A stretch of DNA of 64,000 nt, taken from JAJXWB01 sp037044955. Its GTDB lineage: Bacteria > Pseudomonadota > Alphaproteobacteria > Rhizobiales > Beijerinckiaceae. Each line of letters opens with the position of its first letter. Position 1 is the first letter of the stretch. The notes beneath the pieces are model-generated. The model searched no databases, was not told the DNA's origin, and saw only the letters and a program-made list of their open reading frames with translations. Shown here piece by piece: positions 20,940 through 30,656 of the stretch. Where the stretch lies: assembly GCA_037044955.1 (NCBI GenBank), contig JBAOHX010000002.1, forward strand, positions 806,001-870,000. The letters are read 5' to 3'. The position numbers were made by a program, and so were the translations under genes.

Positions 20940-22022
20940 ATGCTGACCTGGCTCGCGGACTTCGCTCACGTCTTCGGTCCGCTCAACCTGTTCAAGTACA
21001 TCACCTTCCGCGCCGGCGGCGCGGCGGCCACCGCGCTGTTCTTCGTCTTCTTCTTCGGGCCCGGCATCATCGCCGCGCTGCGCATCAAGCAGGGCAAGGG
21101 CCAGCCGATCCGCGAGGACGGGCCGCAGTCGCACCTTCTGACCAAGAAGGGCACGCCGACGATGGGCGGGCTGATGATCCTGTCGGGGCTGATCTTCGCC
21201 ACGCTGCTGTGGGCGAACCTCAAGAATCCTTACGTGTGGATCGTTCTGCTCGTGATGACGGGCTTCGGCCTCATCGGCTTCTACGATGATTATCTGAAAG
21301 TCACGCGCCAGTCGCACAAGGGCTTTTCGGGACGGATGCGCCTGTCGTTCGAGGCGCTGATCGCGCTCATCGCCTGCATCGCCATGATGCGCGTCGGCGC
21401 GGCCAACGCCACCATGCTGGCGCTGCCCTTCGGCAAGGGCTTCGCCTTCAACCTCGGATATGGATTCCTGCTGTTCGGCCCCTTCGTCATCGTGGCGGCC
21501 GGCAATTCGGTGAACATGACCGACGGTCTCGACGGCCTCGCCATCGTTCCCGCGATGATCGCGGCCGGCGCCTTCGCGCTCATCGCCTATCTCGCCGGCA
21601 ACGCCATCTTCTCAAATTACCTCGCCATCAATTTCGTGCCGGGCGCCGGCGAACTCACCGTGGTGTGCGGCGCGCTGATCGGCGCGGGGCTCGGCTTCCT
21701 CTGGTTCAACGCGCCGCCGGCGCAGATCTTCATGGGCGACACGGGCTCGCTCGCGCTCGGCGGCCTCATCGGCACTATCGCGGTCGCGGTGAAGCACGAG
21801 ATCGTGCTGATGATCATCGGCGGCCTGTTCGTGCTGGAGACGCTGTCCGTCATCGTGCAGGTCGCCTCGTTCAAGCTCACCGGCAAGCGCGTTTTCCGCA
21901 TGGCGCCGATCCACCATCATTTCGAACAGCTCGGCTGGTCGGAATCGCAGGTCGTCGTGCGCTTCTGGATCGTCGCCTTCGTGCTGGCGCTGATCGGCCT
22001 TTCGACGCTGAAGGTGCGCTGA
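20940..22022 (+). CDS. mraY: Phospho-MurNAc-pentapeptide transferase MraY
   Basis: 360 aa with about ten membrane helices. Makes lipid I by transferring phospho-MurNAc-pentapeptide to undecaprenyl phosphate. Catalytic motifs are present: GFYDDYLKV, NSVNMTDGLDGLA, and the GDTGSLALGG loop; MAPIHHHFE is the conserved HHH segment. The frame is intact and the neighbours are MurF and MurD. Confidence 0.97.
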   Translation: MLTWLADFAHVFGPLNLFKYITFRAGGAAATALFFVFFFGPGIIAALRIKQGKGQPIREDGPQSHLLTKKGTPTMGGLMILSGLIFATLLWANLKNPYVWIVLLVMTGFGLIGFYDDYLKVTRQSHKGFSGRMRLSFEALIALIACIAMMRVGAANATMLALPFGKGFAFNLGYGFLLFGPFVIVAAGNSVNMTDGLDGLAIVPAMIAAGAFALIAYLAGNAIFSNYLAINFVPGAGELTVVCGALIGAGLGFLWFNAPPAQIFMGDTGSLALGGLIGTIAVAVKHEIVLMIIGGLFVLETLSVIVQVASFKLTGKRVFRMAPIHHHFEQLGWSESQVVVRFWIVAFVLALIGLSTLKVR

Positions 22023-22023
22023 C

Positions 22024-23419
22024 ATGATCGCCGCCACGACTTTCGCAGGCAAGACGGTCGCGCTGTTCGGCCTCGGCGGATCGGGGCTCGCGACCGCGCA
22101 CGCGCTGAGGGCCGGCGGCGCCGATGTCGCCGTATGGGACGACAGCGAAGCCTCGCGCGAAAAGGCGCAAGCCGAAGGCTTTGCGCCCGTCGATCTGTCG
22201 AGCGCGGACTGGTCGCGCTTCGCTTCCTTCGTCCTTTCGCCCGGCGTGCCGCTCACCCATCCCGAACCGCACTGGACGGTGAAACAAGCGCAAGCGGCCG
22301 GCGTCGAGATCATCGGCGATATCGAAATCTTCTGCCGCGAGCGGCGCAAGCACGCGCCGAACGCGCTGTTCGTCGCGATCACCGGCACCAACGGCAAGTC
22401 GACGACGACGGCGCTGACCGCGCACCTGTTCAAGTCCCTCGGCAAGGACGTGCAGATGGGCGGCAATATCGGCACGCCCATTCTCGCGCTCGCGCCGCTC
22501 TCGAACGAGCGCGTGTATGTCATCGAGCTTTCCACTTTCCAGATCGACCTGACGCCGTCGCTCGATCCTTCCGTCGGCGTGTTGCTCAACCTCACGCCCG
22601 ACCATATCGATCGACATGGCGCGATGGACCATTACGCCGCCATCAAGGAGCGGCTCGTCGCCGCCGCCGAACGCGCCGTGATCTCGGTCGACGATCATCA
22701 TGTGCGCGAGATCGCCGAGCGGCGCTTCGCCGCGGGGCGCGAGACGATCGCGATTTCCGTCGCCCATCCCGCGATGGCCGACGGTCTCGTCGCGCAGGGG
22801 ACGACGATCGAGCATCGTTCGGCGCGCGTCTCGACGCCGATCGCCGATCTCGCGGGCATCGCTTCGTTGCGTGGCGCGCACAATGCGCAGAACGCGCTCG
22901 CCGCCGTCGCCGCGCTCGGGCCGCTCGCCAACGACCATGCGCGCGTGCAGGCGGGATTGCGCAGCTTTCCGGGGCTCGCGCATCGCATGGAAGGCGTCGG
23001 CCAGCTCGGCCGCGTGCTGTTCGTCAACGACAGCAAGGCGACCAATGCCGACGCGGCCGAAAAGGCGCTGCTCTCGTTCCACGACATATTCTGGATCATC
23101 GGCGGCAAATCGAAGGAAGGCGGCATCGAGCCGCTGCGTCCGCTGTTTTCGCGCATCGCCAAGGCCTATCTGATCGGCGCGGCGGCGGAAGATTTCGCCC
23201 GCACGCTCGATGGCGCCGCGCCTTACGAAAAATGCGGGACGCTCGATGTCGCCACGCGCGCGGCGGCGCGCGACGCGGCGCAATCGAAGGCGCAGGAGCC
23301 GGTCGTGCTGCTGTCGCCGGCCTGCGCCTCCTACGATCAATTTGCCGAATTTCGAGAAGCGCGGCGACGCCTTTCGCGGCGTCGTCGCAGACATCCTCAA
23401 GGCTGGAGGCGCGTCATGA
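22024..23419 (+). CDS. murD: UDP-MurNAc-L-Ala-D-Glu ligase, with one apparent extra base
   Basis: About 464 aa once repaired. Adds D-glutamate to UDP-MurNAc-L-Ala. ATP loop AITGTNGKSTTTALT, ELSTFQID, NLTPDHIDRHG, and the C-terminal SPACASYDQF. Just after that, at 23344-23346, one C too many turns FANFEKRGDAFRGVV into a nonsense frame that reads into ftsW. The correct frame continues to TGA 23417-23419 overlapping the ftsW ATG. The apparent 847-residue MurD-FtsW fusion is therefore an artefact. Confidence 0.93.
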
Positions 23420-24567
23420 TATCGCGGGCCGATCGCTCACCGCTTTCCGACTGGCTCTGGACCATCGACCGCTGGCTGCTCGGCGCGCTCGGCCTGCTCA
23501 TGGTGTGCGGGCTGGTGTTCGGCATGGCCGGCTCGCCGCCGGTCGCCGAGCGCCTCAAGCTGCCGACCTTCTACTTCGTCAATCACCAGGCCATGTATCT
23601 CGCGCCCGCGATCGCGGTGATGATCGGCGCCTCGTTCCTCACGCCGCGCCAGGTGCGGCGCACGGCGCTCGTCATCTTCATCGGCGCGATGGCGCTGGTT
23701 TTCGCCGCGCTGCTGTTCGGCGCGGAAGTGAAGGGCGCGCGCCGCTGGATTTTCGGCGTGCAACCCTCCGAATTCGTCAAGCCGGCTTTCGCGGTGCTGG
23801 CCGGCTGGGCCTTTTCGGAAGGCGCGCGTCGGCGCGACGTGCCGGCGAATATTCTCGCCATTCTCATCCTGCCCGCGACCGTCGTGCCGCTCATCCTGCA
23901 GCCGGACTTCGGCCAGACCATGCTGATCTCGCTGGTGTGGGGCGCGCTGTTCTTCATGGCCGGCCTGCACTGGTTCTGGGTCGCCGGCATCGGCGGCGCG
24001 GGCGCCCTGTCCGTCGTCGCGGCCTACAAATTCGTGCCGCACGTGCGCGCGAGAATCCTGAAATTCCTCGAGCCGCAATCGGCGGGCGGCGTGACGGATA
24101 CGTTCCAGGTCGACACGGCGCGTGATAGTTTCATCGCCGGCGGCTGGCTCGGCAAGGGGCCGGGCGAGGGCACGCTGAAGCGCATCCTGCCCGACAGCCA
24201 CACCGACTTCATCTTCGCCGTCACCGGCGAGGAATTCGGCGTCATCGTCTGCATCCTGCTCGTCACGCTGTTCGCCTTCATCGTCGTGCGCGGCCTGACC
24301 AGCGCGGCGAAGAACGAAGACCCGTTCTGCCGTTTCGCCGCCGCGGGCCTGACCATGCTGTTCGGCATCCAGAGCTGCATCAACCTGGCGGTCAACCTGC
24401 ACCTCATGCCGGCCAAGGGCATGACGCTGCCCTTCGTCAGCTACGGCGGCTCCTCGCTCATCTCGCTCGCGCTCGGCATGGGCTTCCTCATCGCGGTCAC
24501 GCGCAAGCGTCCGCGCACGGAAGTGCTGATGGACGCGGCTCTCGACACGGCGCCGCAGCGCGCATGA
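23416..24567 (+). CDS. ftsW: Septal peptidoglycan polymerase FtsW (SEDS)
   Basis: 383 aa with about ten membrane helices. SEDS glycosyltransferase that polymerises lipid II at the septum with FtsI. Motifs: GARRWIFGVQPSEFVKPAF, LQPDFGQTM, DSHTDFIFAVTGEEFG and MTLPFVSYGGSSL. The ATG at 23416 overlaps the repaired murD stop (ATGA); the stop overlaps murG. Confidence 0.96.
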   Translation: MISRADRSPLSDWLWTIDRWLLGALGLLMVCGLVFGMAGSPPVAERLKLPTFYFVNHQAMYLAPAIAVMIGASFLTPRQVRRTALVIFIGAMALVFAALLFGAEVKGARRWIFGVQPSEFVKPAFAVLAGWAFSEGARRRDVPANILAILILPATVVPLILQPDFGQTMLISLVWGALFFMAGLHWFWVAGIGGAGALSVVAAYKFVPHVRARILKFLEPQSAGGVTDTFQVDTARDSFIAGGWLGKGPGEGTLKRILPDSHTDFIFAVTGEEFGVIVCILLVTLFAFIVVRGLTSAAKNEDPFCRFAAAGLTMLFGIQSCINLAVNLHLMPAKGMTLPFVSYGGSSLISLALGMGFLIAVTRKRPRTEVLMDAALDTAPQRA

Positions 24568-25661
24568 GCGGTGAGACGATCCTGGTGGCCGCCGGCGGCA
24601 CGGGCGGCCATCTCTTTCCCGCCGAAGCGCTGGCGCATGCGCTGATTGCACGCGGCTATGTCGTCGATCTCGCGACCGACACGCGCGCGGAGAAATACGG
24701 CCAGGCGTTTCCCGCGCGAAAAATCCATGCGATCCCTGCGGCGACGCCGACCGGCGGCGGGGCCGTTTCCAGGGCGATGGCCGTCGCCACGCTCGGCCGT
24801 GGCGTTCTTTCGTCGCTGTCGCTGCTGCGGCGGGTGAAGCCTGCGGTCGTCGTCGGTTTCGGCGGCTATCCGACCGTGCCGCCGCTCGTCGCCGCGAGCC
24901 TGCTGAAGATTCCGGCCGTGCTGCACGAGCAGAACGCGGTGATGGGACGGGCGAACAGATTTCTCGCGGGCCGTGTGCAGAAGATCGCCACCGGCTTTCC
25001 GCTTTCTCGCGCGGACGCCGCCATCGTTGCGAAAACCGTCGTGACCGGCAATCCGCTGCGGCCGGCGGTGCTGGAGGCGGCCAAGCTGCCCTATCCCTCG
25101 TTCGACAACGGCGCGCTCGACGTGCTCGTCACCGGCGGCTCGCAGGGCGCGAAAATCTTTTCCGACATCGTGCCGGCCGCGATCGAAGCGCTGTCGCCGA
25201 ACGAGCGCGCCCGCATCAGGCTGGTGCAGCAGGCGCGCGGCGAGGATCGCGAGCGTGTGCTCGCCGTCTACAGCCGCATCGGCTTTTCGGCCGAGGTCGA
25301 GCCCTTCTTCAAGGACCTGCCGGCGCGCATCGGCGCGGCGCATCTCCTGATCGCGCGCTCCGGCGCGTCCACCGTGGCGGAGGTCGCCGGCATCGGCCGG
25401 CCGGCCATTCTCGTGCCGTTCCCGTTCGCGCTCGACGCCGACCAGGCGGCGAACGCCGCCGAACTCGCCCGCACCGGCGCGGTCGAGGTGATCGACCAGA
25501 AGGTCTTCACGGTTGAAAAACTGGCGGATTTGCTGCGCGCCGCGCTCGCCGACCCGCAAGGGTTGACGAAACGGGCGGAAGCCGCCAAGAGCGCTGGCAT
25601 TCTCGACGCCGCCGAGCGGCTTGCCGACATCGTCGCCGGCCTCGTCCGATCCAAGGGTTGA
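24564..25661 (+). CDS. murG: Lipid II synthase MurG
   Basis: 365 aa. GT28 glycosyltransferase that adds GlcNAc to lipid I on the inner face of the membrane. GGTGGHLFPAEAL at 11-23 is the N-terminal glycine loop; FGGYPTVPP, HEQNAVMGRANR, TGGSQGA and the C-terminal RSGASTVAE/FPFALDADQ are family landmarks. The start overlaps ftsW; murC begins 4 bp after the stop. Confidence 0.96.
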   Translation: MSGETILVAAGGTGGHLFPAEALAHALIARGYVVDLATDTRAEKYGQAFPARKIHAIPAATPTGGGAVSRAMAVATLGRGVLSSLSLLRRVKPAVVVGFGGYPTVPPLVAASLLKIPAVLHEQNAVMGRANRFLAGRVQKIATGFPLSRADAAIVAKTVVTGNPLRPAVLEAAKLPYPSFDNGALDVLVTGGSQGAKIFSDIVPAAIEALSPNERARIRLVQQARGEDRERVLAVYSRIGFSAEVEPFFKDLPARIGAAHLLIARSGASTVAEVAGIGRPAILVPFPFALDADQAANAAELARTGAVEVIDQKVFTVEKLADLLRAALADPQGLTKRAEAAKSAGILDAAERLADIVAGLVRSKG

Positions 25662-25665
25662 TCTC

Positions 25666-27063
25666 ATGAAATTGCCGCGCGATCTCGGCCCCATTCATTT
25701 CGTCGGCATCGGCGGCATCGGCATGTCCGGCATCGCCGAGGTGCTCATCAACCTCGGCTACAAGGTGCAGGGCTCGGACGCTTCCGAGAACGCCAACGTC
25801 AAGCGTCTCGCCGACAAGGGCGCGAAAGTGTTCGTCGGCCATTCCGCGGGCAATCTCGGCGAAGCCGCGGTGGTGGTGGTTTCGACCGCGATCAAGCGCG
25901 ACAATCCGGAACTGGCGGCGGCGCGCGAATTGCGCCTGCCGGTCGTGCGGCGCGCGGAAATGCTGGCGGAGCTGATGCGGCTGCGCCAATGCGTGGCGAT
26001 CGCCGGCACGCACGGCAAGACGACGACGACTTCCATCGTCGCCACGCTGCTCGACGCCGGCGGGCTCGATCCGACCGTCATCAACGGCGGCATCATCAAC
26101 GCCTACGGCACCAATGCGCGTCTCGGCGCCGGCGACTGGATGGTGGTGGAGGCCGACGAGAGCGACGGCACGTTCCTGAAGCTGCCGGCCGACGTCGCCA
26201 TCGTCACGAACATCGACCCCGAGCATCTCGATCACTTCAAGACGTTCGATGCGATCAAGGAAGCCTTCCGGCAATTCGTGGAGAACCTGCCGTTCTACGG
26301 CTTCGCCGTCATGTGCCTCGACCATCCCGCCGTGCAGGAACTCGTCGGCAAGATCGAGGACCGGCGCGTCATCACCTATGGCGAGAATCCGCAGGCCGAC
26401 GTGCGGCTGCTCGATGTCGATCTCACCGGCGGCGTGTCGCGCTTCAACGTGCTGATGCGCGACCGCAAGACCGGCGCGGCCGCCTATCTCGAAAATCTCG
26501 TGATGCCCATGCCCGGCCATCACAATGCGCTCAACGCCGTCGCCGCGATCGCGGTGGCGAGCGAACTCGGCCTGACGGCGGATCAGATCCGCAAGGCGCT
26601 GGCCTCCTTCGGCGGCGTGAAGCGGCGCTTCACCAAGACCGGCGAATGGAACGGCGTGTCGATCTTCGACGACTACGGCCATCATCCCGTCGAGATCGCG
26701 GCGGTGCTGCGCGCGGCGCGGGCTTCCACAAAGGGCCAGGTGATCGCCATCGTGCAGCCGCATCGCTATACGCGCCTGCAGAGCCTGTTCGACCAGTTCG
26801 CCACCTGCTTCAACGACGCCGACACGGTGATCGTCGCCGACGTCTATGCGGCGGGCGAACAGCCGATCGAGGGCATGGACAAGAACGGGCTCGTCGCCGC
26901 GATCACCGCGCACGGGCATCGCCAGGCGATCGCGCTGCCGAACCCGGACGCGCTGCCGGCGATGGTGAAGGAGATCGCGCGGCCGGGCGATTATGTCGTG
27001 TGCCTCGGCGCGGGAAACATCACGCAATGGGCCTACGCGCTGCCCGCGCAACTGGCGGGGTGA
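25666..27063 (+). CDS. murC: UDP-MurNAc-L-alanine ligase
   Basis: 465 aa. First amino-acid ligase of the stem peptide. N-terminal GIGGIGMSGIAE dinucleotide-like loop, ATP loop AGTHGKTTTTS, VEADESDGTF, NIDPEHLDH, DDYGHHPVEI and QPHRYTR. The ATG at 25666 gives the normal start (KLPRDLGPIHFVGIGG); an earlier in-frame start would lie inside murG. The stop overlaps the murB GTG (GTGA). Confidence 0.97.
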   Translation: MKLPRDLGPIHFVGIGGIGMSGIAEVLINLGYKVQGSDASENANVKRLADKGAKVFVGHSAGNLGEAAVVVVSTAIKRDNPELAAARELRLPVVRRAEMLAELMRLRQCVAIAGTHGKTTTTSIVATLLDAGGLDPTVINGGIINAYGTNARLGAGDWMVVEADESDGTFLKLPADVAIVTNIDPEHLDHFKTFDAIKEAFRQFVENLPFYGFAVMCLDHPAVQELVGKIEDRRVITYGENPQADVRLLDVDLTGGVSRFNVLMRDRKTGAAAYLENLVMPMPGHHNALNAVAAIAVASELGLTADQIRKALASFGGVKRRFTKTGEWNGVSIFDDYGHHPVEIAAVLRAARASTKGQVIAIVQPHRYTRLQSLFDQFATCFNDADTVIVADVYAAGEQPIEGMDKNGLVAAITAHGHRQAIALPNPDALPAMVKEIARPGDYVVCLGAGNITQWAYALPAQLAG

Positions 27064-27990
27064 GCGGCGTGTTTGCCGACATCACGCCAGCACTGCGCGA
27101 AACGATGCCGGAGCTGCGCGGGCGTCTTTCCGCCAACGAGCAGCTCGCGCCCTTCACCTGGTTTCGCGTCGGCGGGCCGGCGCAGGCGCTGTTCCAGCCG
27201 GCCGACGAGGAAGACCTGTCCTACTTCCTGTCGCGGCTTGCGCCCGAGACGCCCGTGCTGGTCGTCGGCCTCGGCTCCAATCTCATCGTGCGCGACGGCG
27301 GCGTGCCGGGCGTCGTCATCCGGCTCGGCGGCAAGGCCTTTGCCGACATCGTGGTGGAAGAGGGCCATCGCCTGCGCGTCGGCGCGGCTGCGCCCGATCG
27401 CTTCGTCGCCAAGCGCGCGGCGGAGCTCGGCGTCGCGGGCCTGGAATTCCTGTCCGGCATTCCCGGCGCCATCGGCGGCGCGTTGCGCATGAACGCCGGC
27501 GCGCACGGCGGCGAGACGAAGGACGTGCTCATCGAAGCGCGCGGCGTCGAACGCAACGGCGAATACATCGAGATCAGCAATGCCGGCATGGGCTTTTACC
27601 TATCGCCATTCCAGCGCGCCGCGCGACGTGATTTTCACGCAAGCCGTGTTGCAGGGCAGGGCGGGCGACAGGTTCGAGATCCTGGCCGAAATGGATCGGA
27701 TCACCGAAGCGCGCGAAAAATCGCAGCCGATCCGCGAGAAGACGGGCGGCTCGACCTTCAAGAATCCGCCCGGCGGCAAGGCCTGGCAGGAGGTCGACCG
27801 AGCGGGTTGCCGCGGGCTGATCGTCGGCGGCGCGCAGGTCAGCGAGATGCACTGCAATTTTCTCATCAATCGCGGCGACGCCACGGCGGCCGACATCGAG
27901 GCGCTCGGCGAAGAGGTGCGCCGGCGCGTGCGCGAGACGAGCGGCGTCGAACTGGAGTGGGAGATCAAGCGCGTGGGCGTGGCGGCCTGA
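27060..27990 (+). CDS. murB: UDP-N-acetylenolpyruvoylglucosamine reductase, with one apparent extra base
   Basis: About 309 aa once repaired. FAD/NADPH enzyme that completes UDP-MurNAc. FAD-binding motifs: TWFRVGGPAQ, VVGLGSNLIVRDGG, GLEFLSGIPGAIGGALRMNAG. At 27594-27597 TTTT should be TTT: then MGFTYRHSSAPRDVIFT is restored with the catalytic Ser region (GGSTFKNPPG) and a standard end at 27990. The GTG at 27060 overlapping the murC stop is the likely start; GTG 27069 is an alternative. Confidence 0.93.
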
Positions 27991-29549
27991 TGGAACGCGA
28001 GCCTTCAGGCTCGCTGGCCGGGGACGGCCTGCGCGGGAAGAGCGAGCCCGAAGGCTCGCGGTCCGGCGTTCCCGCCTTCCTCAACTCCTGGGCGCTCTCG
28101 GCGCTCATCGTCGCGCTCGCGGTCGCGCAGCAGGCGGCGGGCCATCTCAACGGCGACAATTCCTGGTTCATCCTGTTCGCCGAAAGAGTCGCGAACGGCG
28201 CGAAGGCCTATGTCGATATTTCCGATCCCAATCCGCCCGCGGGATTTCTCGTCTACATGCCGGCCGTCTTCATGGCGCGCGCTGCGGGATTGTCGGCGGA
28301 ATTCTGGACGGTCGTCGAAACATTCGCGCTCGCGTTCCTTTCACTCGCGCTGAGCGGCGCGCTTCTTTCGCGCGCCGGCCTGCTTGCGCGCGCGGAGGCT
28401 GGGGTCGCGCGCAATGCGGCTCTCTGGGTCCTGCTGTTTGCCGTCGGCTTCGCCTTCGCGGAGCGCGAACATTTCGCGCTGATCGCCTTCCTGCCGTTCG
28501 CGGCCGCGATGTTTTCGCGCGCAGAGCAAGCGAATGCCGGCGCGCTTGCGTTGCGTGTCGCCGCCGGCCTCTGCGGCGGCGTCGCGCTCTGCTTCAAGCC
28601 CTATTACGCGCTGCCGCTCGGCGCTGTCGTGCTGTTCGCCTGCGCGCGTCGCCGCTCGATCGCGCCGCTGTTCGCGCTCGAGAATTTCGCGGCCGCCGCC
28701 ATCGCCGTCGCCTACGGCCTCCTCGTCTGGCTGCGCTATCCCGACTATGTCTGGGGCGTGGCGAGCGTCGCGATGGAGGTCTACGCGCCCGCGCGCTACG
28801 GCCTCGGCGAAGTCATGGCCTCGACGCCTTTCGTCTTTTCCGCCGTGCTGTTGCTGGCGGTCGGCGCCGGCTTGCATTTTCTCGGCTACGAGCCGCGCGC
28901 CGCGCTGCTCGCCGTCGCCTCGGCGGGATTTTTCGCGACCTATGTCATCCAGGCGAAGAACTGGTTCAACCATGCCTGGCCCGGCGAGGCGCTCGGCGTT
29001 CTCGCGCTCGTCGCGCTGGCGCTCGGCAGGCTGCGCGCGAAGCCCGAGGAAGCCGCGCGTTTCGCGCGCATCGCCGTTCTGCCTGCGCTCGTCGTCGCGC
29101 CGTTTCTGTGCGCCGTGCAGCTCAACCTGCCGGGCGCGGAGGAATATCCGGGGCTGAGCGCGGCGGTTCGCGGAAACGCGCCGGCGCATCCGAAGATCGC
29201 CGCGCTCGCCCAGCAGCTCGACGTCGGCCATCCGCTGACGCGACGGCTGGGCGCGACCTGGATCGGCCGGCGCAACGCGCTGTGGGTCGACAATTGCGTG
29301 CGCCAGATTCTGTCGACAAGGAAGGTCGACGACGAATCTCGCGCGAGGCTGCTCGAATATGCCGCCGACGAGCGGCGCGAGTTCGCGGAAGACATGGCGA
29401 AGGGCCAGCCGGACATCCTGCTGATCGAGACGCCGCAATTGCGCGAATGGGCGGTCAAGAAGGCGGAATTCGCCGGCCTGCTGGACGGCTTCGCCAAGAA
29501 GGCGCAGGTGGGGGATATCGAGGTGTGGGCGCGAATCGGCGCCCGCTAA
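27990..29549 (+). CDS. Polytopic membrane protein of unknown function inside the dcw cluster
   Basis: 519 aa, about nine to ten hydrophobic helices from residue 30 to about 375, then a soluble C-terminal domain of about 140 residues. The residues GDNSWFILFAERVANGAKAYVDISDPNPP at 50-80 resemble the first periplasmic loop of GT-C glycosyltransferases (Asp-rich loop after helix 1), so it may be a lipid-linked sugar transferase. I do not assign a function. The ATG overlaps the murB stop. The first 24 codons are a REP-like doublet (see repeat), and no other in-frame start precedes helix 1. It separates murB from ddlB, an unusual place in this cluster. Confidence 0.75.
   Translation: MEREPSGSLAGDGLRGKSEPEGSRSGVPAFLNSWALSALIVALAVAQQAAGHLNGDNSWFILFAERVANGAKAYVDISDPNPPAGFLVYMPAVFMARAAGLSAEFWTVVETFALAFLSLALSGALLSRAGLLARAEAGVARNAALWVLLFAVGFAFAEREHFALIAFLPFAAAMFSRAEQANAGALALRVAAGLCGGVALCFKPYYALPLGAVVLFACARRRSIAPLFALENFAAAAIAVAYGLLVWLRYPDYVWGVASVAMEVYAPARYGLGEVMASTPFVFSAVLLLAVGAGLHFLGYEPRAALLAVASAGFFATYVIQAKNWFNHAWPGEALGVLALVALALGRLRAKPEEAARFARIAVLPALVVAPFLCAVQLNLPGAEEYPGLSAAVRGNAPAHPKIAALAQQLDVGHPLTRRLGATWIGRRNALWVDNCVRQILSTRKVDDESRARLLEYAADERREFAEDMAKGQPDILLIETPQLREWAVKKAEFAGLLDGFAKKAQVGDIEVWARIGAR
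27997..28059. repeat. REP-like hairpin doublet translated as the N-terminus of the membrane protein
   Basis: Two hairpins, GCGAGCCTTCAGGCTCGC (27997-28014) and GCGAGCCCGAAGGCTCGC (28042-28059), stand as a near-inverted pair about 27 bp apart. Both lie in frame inside the first 24 codons. Their layout matches bacterial REP doublets (BIMEs). Confidence 0.7.
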
Positions 29550-29558
29550 ACACGCTTT

Positions 29559-29707
29559 CATCCTGAGGAGCCCGCGCAGCGGGCGTCTCGAAGGATGGGG
29601 GATGCGGCCATGCTTCGAGACGCCGCATCCAAGTCGGGCTCGCCCGACTTGGACATCATGCCGATATCGGGCAGGCCCGATATCGGTGCGGCTCCTCAGC
29701 ATGAAGG
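29559..29707. repeat. Second copy of the TCCTGAGGAG/CTCCTCAGCATGA composite with two nested palindromes
   Basis: Host arms CATCCTGAGGAGCCCGC...GTCTCGAAGGATG and CCATGCTTCGAGACG...GCTCCTCAGCATG. Nested in the second arm are CCAAGTCGGGC-TC-GCCCGACTTGG (29629-29652) and CCGATATCGGGC-AG-GCCCGATATCGG (29661-29686). Reverse-complemented, the order matches 7761-7929. It fills the 183-bp gap before ddlB. Confidence 0.8.
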
Positions 29708-29732
29708 CGGTGGAATTCGAAGGATCGAATCA

Positions 29733-30656
29733 ATGAGCAAACACGTCGCGGTGCTGATGGGCGGGTGGGCGTCGGAGCGGCCGGTGTCGCTGCGCTCGGG
29801 CGAGGCTTGCGCCAAGGCGCTGGAAAGCGTCGGCTACCGCGTCACGAAGGTCGATGTCGGGCGCGACATAGCCGCGCAGCTCGCCGCGCTGAAGCCCGAC
29901 GTCGCCTTCAACGCCCTGCACGGGCCGGGCGGCGAGGATGGCGTGATCCAGGGCGTGCTCGAGACGCTGCGCATCCCCTACACGCATTCCGGCGTGCTCG
30001 CCTCCGCGCTCGCCATGCAGAAGGACCTCGCCAAGACCATCATGGCGGCGGCCGGCGTGCCCGTGCCGTCGGGCAAGGTCGTCAGCCGCTTCGAGGCGGC
30101 CAAGGCCCATGTCCTGCCCGCGCCCTACGTGCTCAAGCCCGTGGCGGAGGGGTCGTCCTTCGGCGTGTTCATCATCAAGGAGGGGCGCTCGCACCCGCCG
30201 CAGGAGCTGACATCGCCCGACTGGACCTATGGCGACATGATGCTGGCGGAAAAGTTCGTGGACGGGCGGGAGCTGACCTGCGCGGTCATGCACGACCGGC
30301 CGCTGGGCGTCACGGAGATCAAACCTGTTTCCGAAGCGTTCTACGGCTACGACGCAAAGTACGCAAAAGGCGGGTCTATTCACGTCCTGCCCGCACAAAT
30401 TAAAGAAAATATTTACCAAAGGATTCAAGAGTTGGCAGTTGTGGCGCACAGAGCGCTCGGCTGTCGCGGCGTGAGCCGGACGGACTTCAGGTACGACGAC
30501 CGCCCCGGAGGTACGGGCGAGCTCGTCGTGCTGGAGGTCAACACCCAGCCGGGCATGACGGAAACGTCTCTTGTGCCGGAGTTGGCGGCCCATGCGGGCC
30601 TCTCGTTCGGCGAGCTGGTAAAATGGATGGTGGAAGACGCGTCCTGCGATCGCTGA
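29733..30656 (+). CDS. ddlB: D-alanine--D-alanine ligase
   Basis: 307 aa. ATP-grasp enzyme supplying D-Ala-D-Ala to MurF. Landmarks: VLMGGWASERPVSLRSG (serine region), HGPGGEDG, PYTHSGVLASALAMQKD, VLKPVAEGSSFGV, and the Mg/ATP site EVNTQPGMTETSLVPE. The ATG at 29733 lies after the repeat block, and upstream frame extension is repeat only. The 3' end overlaps ftsQ by 34 bp. Confidence 0.96.
   Translation: MSKHVAVLMGGWASERPVSLRSGEACAKALESVGYRVTKVDVGRDIAAQLAALKPDVAFNALHGPGGEDGVIQGVLETLRIPYTHSGVLASALAMQKDLAKTIMAAAGVPVPSGKVVSRFEAAKAHVLPAPYVLKPVAEGSSFGVFIIKEGRSHPPQELTSPDWTYGDMMLAEKFVDGRELTCAVMHDRPLGVTEIKPVSEAFYGYDAKYAKGGSIHVLPAQIKENIYQRIQELAVVAHRALGCRGVSRTDFRYDDRPGGTGELVVLEVNTQPGMTETSLVPELAAHAGLSFGELVKWMVEDASCDR

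Noticed and set aside
22024..24567. 847-residue MurD-FtsW fusion
   Set aside because: Caused by one extra C near the end of murD; the restored murD stop overlaps the ftsW ATG.
25989..29549. 1186-residue frame through murC antisense phase, murB and the membrane protein
   Set aside because: A chance open frame joined to murB because of an extra T; murB and the membrane gene are separate.
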